In this document: in pieces, positions 58,737-64,000 of the stretch
Numbering within the stretch: the stretch's first letter is position 1
Layout of the letters: each line of letters starts with the position of its first letter
Source: Spongiibacter nanhainus
GTDB lineage: Bacteria; Pseudomonadota; Gammaproteobacteria; Pseudomonadales; Spongiibacteraceae
NCBI RefSeq assembly: GCF_016132545.1
Contig: NZ_CP066167.1
Span: 2,941,001-3,005,000, forward strand
Length of the DNA: 64,000 bases
Direction of reading: 5' to 3'
Program-made: the position numbers and the translations under genes
The notes under the pieces: generated by a model
Database searches by the model: none
What the model was told of the DNA's origin: nothing
The model's input: the letters and a program-made list of their open reading frames with translations, nothing else

Positions 58737-60859
58737 TATTCTACTATTTGCTGGTAGGGCGGCATGGAAGCCAGCATTTTACGGCCATAGTGACGGCTCA
58801 CAATGCGGCGGTCGAGGATGCTAATCCTGCCGCGGTCCTGCTCATTACGCAGCAGGCGCCCGCTGGCTTGCACTAGCTTGATGGCGGCATCCGGTACGGT
58901 AATGTCCATAAAGGGGTTGCCGTTATTTCGGCTGACCCACTCCGCCAGGGCTTCCTCTACCGGGTCTTCTGGCACCGCGAAAGGGATCTTGGCAATGACC
59001 ACATGACTGCAGTAGTGCCCCGGCAGATCGACGCCCTCGGCAAAACTGGCCAGCCCGAAAATCACACTGCCCCGCCCCTCATCTAAAGCTTCCCGGTGGC
59101 GTTGCAAAATATCCTTCTTGGGCAGTTCGCCTTGGGCAATCGTCCGCTTGCGCCAAGCCTCTGGAAGCGCATCGTAAACCGCATGCATCTGCTTGCGGGA
59201 GGCAAACAGCACCAGGCTCCCCGCGTCCGGATCCAGAATTTTAGGGAGTGTCTCTATCAGGGCGTGGGTATGGGCTTCCGGGTCGCCACCGTCACAGGCC
59301 ATGGCCGGCACCACCAACTGCGCCGCTTCGGCGTGGGCAAAGGGGCTGGGCACCACCTCAAAGCTGGCATCGTCATAGAGGCCGGTGCGCATGGCAAAGC
59401 GGTCAAAGCGACCCAGTGCAGTGAGAGTGGCGGAGGTCAGTACTGCGCCATAGCAGCGGTTCCATAGTGTGGAGCTAAGCGTCTTGGCCGCCAGAATGGG
59501 GCTGCTATTTAACTCCAGATCGAACAAACCCAGCCCGGACTCTACCTTTGCCAACCAGCGCGCCAACGGAGGTTTTTCGTCGTCGGTATTGGCCGAGAAG
59601 GAGCGAAACAGCGTCAGTATCGAATCGCTGCGAAACCGTATCGCCGACAGGTCGGCCAGACATTGCTCGCTCAGCTCGCGGCCCATATCGAGCTCGCCTC
59701 GATCCAGCCCCTTCTGCAATTCCTCGATTAGCGACTCGGCGTGCTGATTGATGGCTGCAAAGGCGGTGCGGAGGTCGGCGGACAGCCTTCTCAGCTCATC
59801 GGGCACCACGCCATTCTCAAACCGATTCACCGCCTGCCCCCGCCGGGTCTCGACGTCCTCCATCAGCGGTTCAACACAGGGTCGAAGCCGGCCAAAGGCC
59901 TCCCGCGCCGAGCTGATGGTGGTGGCCAATGTTTCCCACTTGGGCCGCATCAAATCATCGATAGCCGGGTGAGCCACCACCGCCGACACGCCCCGCTGCG
60001 CCTGCTCCAACCAACGTTCTGTGGTGCCGACGCGAACACTGGCACTAAAGTGATTGATCACCTTGTCAGGCAGATGATGAGCCTCATCAAAAATATAAAT
60101 GGCTTCTTCCGGCGGCGGTAAAATCACGCCGCCGCCCAGGGCCAGGTCGGCCAGCACCAAATCGTGATTTGCCACCACCACATCTGCCTGGGTCAAAGAT
60201 TCCCGAGCGCGGAAAAAACTACACTGGCGAACGTGGCTGCAGCGCCGCCCGGTACACTGGGCGTGATCCGTGGTCACCGGCGCCCACTGCGCTTCATCCA
60301 CCACGGAGGCCCAATTGTCACGGTCGCCGTCCCATTGCCCCGAGGTCAAGGCCCTTAAAAAATCGCTGTAGAGCGCCAGACTGGTATCGTCAGGAGAACT
60401 CATTGCCTCATCGGGGTACAGCGGTAGGGTTTGGGCGTCAGCACCACTAATGAGCTGATCCAACTTGGAAAGGCACAAATAGCGACGGCGCCCCTTGGCC
60501 AAGCTTACGCTAAAATTAAGGCCGCTATGCTGGAGGATATCGGGTAGGTCCCGGTAGAGAATTTGCTCTTGCAGCGCCACCGTCGCCGTGGAAATAACGA
60601 GGGTCTTACGACATTGGGCCGCGACTGGAATCGCCGCCAGCGCATAGGCCAGGGTCTTACCCGTGCCGGTGCCCGCTTCCACTACGCACAGGTGATCGCC
60701 ACCACTGCGCTGCGCCTCTTGGTTGCGTTTGATACCGGCCAAACACCGGGCAATATGGGCGATCATCAGACGCTGCCCATAGCGTGGTTTCATGGACCGG
60801 GAAGACAGGAACTGGCGATAAGCTTCCTGAATCTGTTGCTTTATCGAATCGTCTAGCAC
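58736..60859 (-). CDS. dinG: DinG-family ATP-dependent DNA helicase
   Basis: A 707-residue superfamily 2 iron-sulfur helicase. Walker A VVEAGTGTGKTLAYALA is near residue 60, DEAH box IYIFDEAHHLPD at about 255. Four iron-sulfur Cys are readable: RRYLCLSKL and then CTGRRCSHVRQC. C-terminal motifs are LVLFASRKQMHAVY, IFGLASFAEGVDLPG and LVQASGRLLRNEQDRGRISI. Such helicases resolve R-loops and G-quadruplexes and help replication-transcription conflicts. The GTG start overlaps the acyltransferase stop by 7 nt. Downstream it overlaps yqcC by 1 nt, so the three genes form one transcript. Confidence 0.92.
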   Translation of the reverse strand: MLDDSIKQQIQEAYRQFLSSRSMKPRYGQRLMIAHIARCLAGIKRNQEAQRSGGDHLCVVEAGTGTGKTLAYALAAIPVAAQCRKTLVISTATVALQEQILYRDLPDILQHSGLNFSVSLAKGRRRYLCLSKLDQLISGADAQTLPLYPDEAMSSPDDTSLALYSDFLRALTSGQWDGDRDNWASVVDEAQWAPVTTDHAQCTGRRCSHVRQCSFFRARESLTQADVVVANHDLVLADLALGGGVILPPPEEAIYIFDEAHHLPDKVINHFSASVRVGTTERWLEQAQRGVSAVVAHPAIDDLMRPKWETLATTISSAREAFGRLRPCVEPLMEDVETRRGQAVNRFENGVVPDELRRLSADLRTAFAAINQHAESLIEELQKGLDRGELDMGRELSEQCLADLSAIRFRSDSILTLFRSFSANTDDEKPPLARWLAKVESGLGLFDLELNSSPILAAKTLSSTLWNRCYGAVLTSATLTALGRFDRFAMRTGLYDDASFEVVPSPFAHAEAAQLVVPAMACDGGDPEAHTHALIETLPKILDPDAGSLVLFASRKQMHAVYDALPEAWRKRTIAQGELPKKDILQRHREALDEGRGSVIFGLASFAEGVDLPGHYCSHVVIAKIPFAVPEDPVEEALAEWVSRNNGNPFMDITVPDAAIKLVQASGRLLRNEQDRGRISILDRRIVSRHYGRKMLASMPPYQQIVE

Positions 60860-61998
60860 GCCGGCTCACGCAGGCGCAGCTGATTGACCACCGGACGGGC
60901 ATAGATCGCCAGCGCCTTGTCCCGGTATGCAGGGGCAATGCCTGCCATACGCTTTTCAAATACCTGGCGCTGATTGTCCGACACCTCAGGAGCGCCCAGC
61001 TGCCGCCAATCCACATCCCCATAGAGCGCCTGATAGGCAAGAATGTTGCTGGGCTGCAGGTGGTAGTGGCGAATGATTGCCTCATCCAACGCCGCCGCCA
61101 AAGCGGAAGCATCGCCAATGTCGGTAGGCAGCGGCGATGCAAAGCTCACATGAACGTGCCCCTTATCCCCTAGAATGCCGTCTGCAATGCTTTGCAGGTC
61201 CTCGTGTTCGGCTTTCTCGTAACGGCCATCGGTCTCCATTTGAGTTAGCTCTTTGGCCTTGGCCGCGTCCAAAGGATCCCACTCGTAGGAAATACTCACC
61301 GGCACGATCTGCAATTGCCCCATATAACCGGCAAAACCCTCCTCCTTGGTCTGCGCCATCGCCAGCATCTTCATCACCGCGACCTCGGTGGCGTCGTTGC
61401 CATCTTTGGCCCGCCCCTCCCGCTGGGCGATCCAGATAGATGCCTTGTCCTCAAGCAGAGAATGACGAATATAGGCCGACAGCTTGCGATAAGCCGCCAG
61501 CATCTGCCGGGGCCCCCGCACTGATCGCGGCACAATAAAGCTCTTATTCAAACGCATCAGGTCCGCTGCAAAAGGCTTAGACAGCAGATTGTCGCCAATG
61601 GCGATACGCACGGTATCGAGGCCATTGTGATACAGCGCGTAATTGACAAAGGCCGGGTCCAAGGCAATATCCCGGTGATTAGAGATAAAAAGATACGCCT
61701 GCTGCGGACTAAGGTGCTCAATTCCCGACACCGTAAACTGAGACGTACTCCCCTCCAGCATCCGGTCCATATAGGGCTTAATGCCGGTTTGGAGCTCGTA
61801 CACGGTGCGGGCGCGACCAAACTGCCGCTGCAACACGCGCCTGGCAAATGGCCTGACAAGCGCAGGCGCCAGCTTGAACAACCGCGGAGCTCGAAGTTTG
61901 GCCACCGCGTCGATGCACTCGTTGTCGCGCAGCAAGCTCGCCAATACCGGCGCCACTTCTTCATCGCCGTAGGGCCGAATATCGGCAAAATCCGCCAT
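60853..61998 (-). CDS. 1-acylglycerol-3-phosphate acyltransferase-like protein
   Basis: About 381 residues from ATG 61998. The glycerolphosphate acyltransferase domain (about 90-250) has the catalytic motif FISNHRDIALDPAFVNY (an H-x4-D core), FIVPRSVRGPRQ and IWIAQREGRAKDGND (the substrate-binding block). A helical C-terminal part follows. An in-frame start at 62049 lacks a ribosome site and adds residues not expected in the family. It would attach an acyl chain to a lysophospholipid in the inner membrane. It begins the dinG-yqcC transcript. Confidence 0.88.
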   Translation of the reverse strand: MADFADIRPYGDEEVAPVLASLLRDNECIDAVAKLRAPRLFKLAPALVRPFARRVLQRQFGRARTVYELQTGIKPYMDRMLEGSTSQFTVSGIEHLSPQQAYLFISNHRDIALDPAFVNYALYHNGLDTVRIAIGDNLLSKPFAADLMRLNKSFIVPRSVRGPRQMLAAYRKLSAYIRHSLLEDKASIWIAQREGRAKDGNDATEVAVMKMLAMAQTKEEGFAGYMGQLQIVPVSISYEWDPLDAAKAKELTQMETDGRYEKAEHEDLQSIADGILGDKGHVHVSFASPLPTDIGDASALAAALDEAIIRHYHLQPSNILAYQALYGDVDWRQLGAPEVSDNQRQVFEKRMAGIAPAYRDKALAIYARPVVNQLRLREPAC

Positions 61999-62173
61999 CG
62001 TTGTTACCTGCAAATCTAGAATGGAGAGGATAGCGCCGCTCGGCACCAACCCCGCTGGCCGTCACCGTGGGCTTACCCAACATCTAGCGGCCGCTAAAAA
62101 GCGACACGCAGCTTAAAAAAACCCTTCCCGAACTGCAACATAGACCGTATTTGAAAGAAATATGACGACACCC

Positions 62174-62202
62174 TTGCAAGGGAGAAAATCAGCCCCTATA
62201 AT
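62174..62202 (+). promoter_or_regulatory. Sigma-70 promoter of the initiator tRNA gene
   Basis: A -35 element TTGCAA (62174-62179) and a perfect -10 element TATAAT (62197-62202) are separated by 17 bp. A GC-rich discriminator (GCGCAGCC) follows at once, as in stringently controlled stable-RNA promoters. Transcription would start about 105 nt before the tRNA. Confidence 0.85.
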
Positions 62203-62314
62203 GCGCAGCCTCTGTCGGGGAGGCGCTTTAAAAAGTGCTGACGAAACCCACAGAAAAGGCAGTTAAATCTGCCGCAGCACGCTTTGACAGGCACGCTGAA
62301 AATACCAGTTTTGA

Positions 62315-62391
<77 letters not shown>

Positions 62392-62402
62392 ACAAGAAAG
62401 GG

Positions 62403-62435
62403 AGGCAGATCAGCAACTTAGCGATCTGCCTTTTT
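62403..62435 (+). terminator. Intrinsic terminator of the tRNA gene
   Basis: A 9-bp stem AGGCAGATC/GATCTGCCT with an 11-nt loop is followed by TTTT, 12 bp past the tRNA 3' end. Confidence 0.85.
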
Positions 62436-62460
62436 CGTTTCTGAAGTCTCAAATTTTCTC

Positions 62461-62489
62461 CCGTGACACTCCGTGACGTTTTCCGTGAC
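62461..62489. repeat. Three direct CCGTGAC repeats near the tRNA
   Basis: CCGTGAC occurs at 62461-62467, 62471-62477 and 62483-62489, the last two extended as CCGTGACGTTTT-like sequence. Close, nearly helically phased repeats next to a tRNA and upstream of an integrase resemble arm-type sites for an integrase or excisionase. Function is inferred from context only. Confidence 0.5.
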
Positions 62490-62632
62490 GTTTTTGAACG
62501 CTGACAAAATTCTCAGGCAAATTTTCTGACCTTCGGGCACCTTCTCGACTTAAGCGACTGCAAGGATGTATCTTTCAGAAATATGGACCTTGCAAAGAAC
62601 CCTTACGTCTATCCTCAGCATAGAGCAACTCA

Positions 62633-62902
62633 ATGAGCGAAAACCCTCAAATAGAGTACTCACAACTCTCTCAAGAAATCAGCTTCAGCAGCACGGTATT
62701 GGCAATCGAAATCTATCGGCTCGAAAACCACGATTGCTGGCACTTAGAAGTGGTCGATGAGTACAGTAATTCAACGGTTTGGGACACAGCATTCCCAACA
62801 GATGCTGAGGCGCTGGATGCGGCAAAGAGGAGTATCGCTGAAGAAGGTTACGAATCATTTATCGGCCCAGAGGGCGGCGAAGACAAAGAGGAATGGCTGT
62901 AA
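62633..62902 (+). CDS. Small acidic hypothetical protein, 89 residues
   Basis: An 89-residue acidic protein (IEIYRLENHDCWHLEVVDEY, then FPTDAEALDAAKRSIAEEGY) with strand-strand-helix character; no known domain was recognised. The ATG is at 62633 with only a weak AG-rich site upstream. It lies between the tRNA gene and the XRE regulator inside the AT-richer integrated segment, so it may be an element cargo gene. A downstream gap to 63166 holds no further gene. Confidence 0.6.
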   Translation: MSENPQIEYSQLSQEISFSSTVLAIEIYRLENHDCWHLEVVDEYSNSTVWDTAFPTDAEALDAAKRSIAEEGYESFIGPEGGEDKEEWL

Positions 62903-63166
62903 ATGTTGGTGGACATTCGCGGCGGCGTTCTACAACTTTAACGCCTCACTCTGCTTGGATTTAGCTAGATAAATTTGTTAGATTTTCTGAAACTGAGCCG
63001 TCATACCTATTGAATGCGAACAGTTCACCTTTTTCGCACAGAAGCCAAACAGCATACTAAAAATAACGTTTAAGCATTTTTAAATTTTCTATCCGTGTCA
63101 CTACTTGGCATATGTTGTGGGAAATTATCGACCTGAATAAAGCTATCCGAAGACCTATTGCGGGGC

Positions 63167-63373
63167 CTATAGATTTCGTTCGATGGTCAGCAATTCACCA
63201 ATTTCACAACCTAGATAGTCGCAGATTCTCTCCAGAGCTTCAAACTCTACTCTAACCGCGGTTTCGTGATAGAGGCGTGTAATTGTTCCTCTATTCACAC
63301 CAGTCTCTCTGGCAACGTCCGCTATCTTGAGGCGCTTCTCCCCAAGAATTGTCGAAAGATGGCACTTTATCAC
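63167..63373 (-). CDS. XRE-family repressor-like protein
   Basis: A 68-residue Cro/CI-type helix-turn-helix protein: LKIADVARETGVNRGTITRL gives the HTH, and EFEALERICDYLGCEIGELL is the typical following helix. GTG 63373 with GGAG 5 nt before it gives this compact form; the frame extends upstream to a TTG at 63421, which would add a hydrophobic Cys-rich tail of low plausibility. It is divergent from the excisionase-like and integrase genes, as expected for the maintenance repressor of an integrated element. Confidence 0.83.
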   Translation of the reverse strand: MIKCHLSTILGEKRLKIADVARETGVNRGTITRLYHETAVRVEFEALERICDYLGCEIGELLTIERNL

Positions 63374-63441
63374 CGTCACTCCAGAACAAAATAACCCACA
63401 GGAGACCAAAAAGACTTGCAATGGGTCTTTTTGGTGTTATT

Positions 63442-63468
63442 ATGATCTCCAGCAGATCATTATGATCT
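63442..63468. promoter_or_regulatory. ATGATCT repeats in divergent region, candidate repressor operator
   Basis: ATGATCT (63442-63448) and AGATCAT (63454-63460) form an inverted pair with a 5-bp spacer, and a third copy, ATGATCT, lies at 63462-63468. The site is between the XRE repressor gene and the excisionase-like gene, where an XRE dimer would bind to control both. Confidence 0.62.
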
Positions 63469-63505
63469 TCTAAAAATCTTTTCGACCCGTTGGAGTACTT
63501 CTATT

Positions 63506-63742
63506 ATGGCACACACTTACCTAACCACAGAAGAGTTGTCCGCACGCATCAAATACGACGTACGAACAATTCGCCAACAATTAAACGACAGTGTCCTTCT
63601 TGAGGGGAAGCACTACATAAAGCCATTCGGGCGACGCAAAATTCTGTACCTCTGGGAAGCAGTCGAGGAAGAAATGATTGGCCGTAAAAACGCTCCTGAG
63701 CTGGAGATCCCCATGGCAAACGGCGAGGTATGTCATGGGTAA
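63506..63742 (+). CDS. Excisionase-like DNA-binding protein
   Basis: A 78-residue protein with a winged-helix-like start (TYLTTEELSARIKYDVRTIR, then GKHYIKPFGRRKILYLWEAV), typical of small excisionase/AlpA-type proteins that bind beside an integrase. Its last 8 nt overlap the integrase ATG, so they are co-translated. It could control integration direction of the tRNA-linked element. Confidence 0.82.
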   Translation: MAHTYLTTEELSARIKYDVRTIRQQLNDSVLLEGKHYIKPFGRRKILYLWEAVEEEMIGRKNAPELEIPMANGEVCHG

Positions 63743-64000
63743 AGTCAGAGTACGGAAAGATACTGGAAAACTGCTGCTGGACTTCTCATTTAAAGGAACA
63801 CGGTTTCGGGAACATACGGCGCTAACCGATAGTATTCAGAATAGAAAGCAAGTAACGAAGCTACTAGAACGAGTCGAGGCCAAAATTAAACTCGGTGAGT
63901 TCAACTATGCTGATCACTTCCCCGGCAGCCCGAACGTCGAGAAGTTTTTAGCTCTTCAGTCGCCTCAAGATACCGTTGAGAGCAATTCCAACTTGGCGTC
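63735..64000 (+). CDS. Phage-type integrase, N-terminal part (runs off window)
   Basis: Eighty-eight complete codons from ATG 63735 are visible, opening MGKVRVRKDTGKLLLDFSFK, then GTRFREHTALTDS and LLERVEAKIKLGEFNYADHF. This is the arm-type DNA-binding N-terminal domain (DUF3596 type) of tyrosine integrases; the catalytic domain lies beyond 64000. It follows the excisionase-like gene by an 8-nt overlap. Its location about 1.3 kb from the initiator tRNA fits an element integrated at that tRNA. Confidence 0.84.
   Translation, partial: MGKVRVRKDTGKLLLDFSFKGTRFREHTALTDSIQNRKQVTKLLERVEAKIKLGEFNYADHFPGSPNVEKFLALQSPQDTVESNSNLA

Overview
The window is chromosomal DNA of a Gram-negative, outer-membrane-bearing bacterium, most likely a marine gammaproteobacterium of the Cellvibrionales/Spongiibacteraceae type. 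This is inferred from TonB-dependent receptors without SusD partners, YqcC, a FixJ-like regulator, the MoxR/Bat operon layout and the initiator tRNA; no rRNA marker is present. Most of the window is GC-rich, densely coding and ordinary in composition. Both ends (about 1-6300 and 62400-64000) are visibly AT-richer and carry mobile or defence genes.

Layout. (1) 1-5549: an accessory block with a tyrosine recombinase, an OLD-type ATPase/Toprim nuclease (GajA-like) and a UvrD-like helicase (GajB-like), i.e. a Gabija-type phage-defence locus. Its helicase gene is split by a complete IS3-family element (1131-2360). (2) 5550-6345 is an AT-rich gap with palindromes. It is followed by a tandem glycine riboswitch controlling a TRIC/YicG-type glycine transporter. 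(3) 7141-13632: a catabolic-looking cluster (Old Yellow Enzyme, SDR, TonB receptor, NAD-dependent epimerase) with a divergent TetR regulator and a clear palindromic operator. An ISL3 element has replaced the tail of the TetR gene. (4) 15485-19722: small secreted or hypothetical proteins, a transglutaminase-like lipoprotein and a YbaK-type deacylase. (5) 19779-24554: a three-gene 2-oxoacid:ferredoxin oxidoreductase operon (GltD-like iron-sulfur flavoprotein, KorA, KorB). (6) 24687-36787: TonB receptor, M23 peptidase overlapping a bactofilin, histone-deacetylase-like hydrolase, Gly-rich lipoprotein, thioesterase, AsmA protein, Ycf46-like AAA protein and an OmpA-cupredoxin fusion. (7) 37145-44212: a compact MoxR-DUF58-DUF4381-BatA-BatB-BatD operon. 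(8) 44298-50905: DMT transporter, DoxX, ECF sigma/anti-sigma pair, an ethylene-receptor-like histidine kinase, a GMC oxidoreductase and a divergent TetR regulator. (9) 50934-57053: a signalling cluster of YgjP-type metalloprotease, REC-PAS-kinase, large hybrid kinase and a divergent FixJ-type regulator, followed by an IS110 element. (10) 58413-61998: YqcC, DinG-family helicase and acyltransferase, all overlapping. (11) 62174-64000: initiator tRNA with its promoter and terminator, then the edge of an integrated element (XRE repressor, excisionase-like protein, integrase running off the window).

The most unusual observations are these. The membrane sensor kinase at 47076-48311 has an ethylene-binding-domain signature (Asp36, Cys76, His80), but Tyr replaces the phospho-accepting His (position 201). 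The Gabija locus is preceded by its own recombinase and is inactivated by an IS that can be removed on paper to restore the frame exactly. An OmpA peptidoglycan-binding domain is fused to a cupredoxin lacking the usual axial Met. A 97-nt out-of-frame overlap joins the M23 peptidase and the bactofilin. Two regulatory palindromes are precise enough to be assigned to their adjacent TetR genes.
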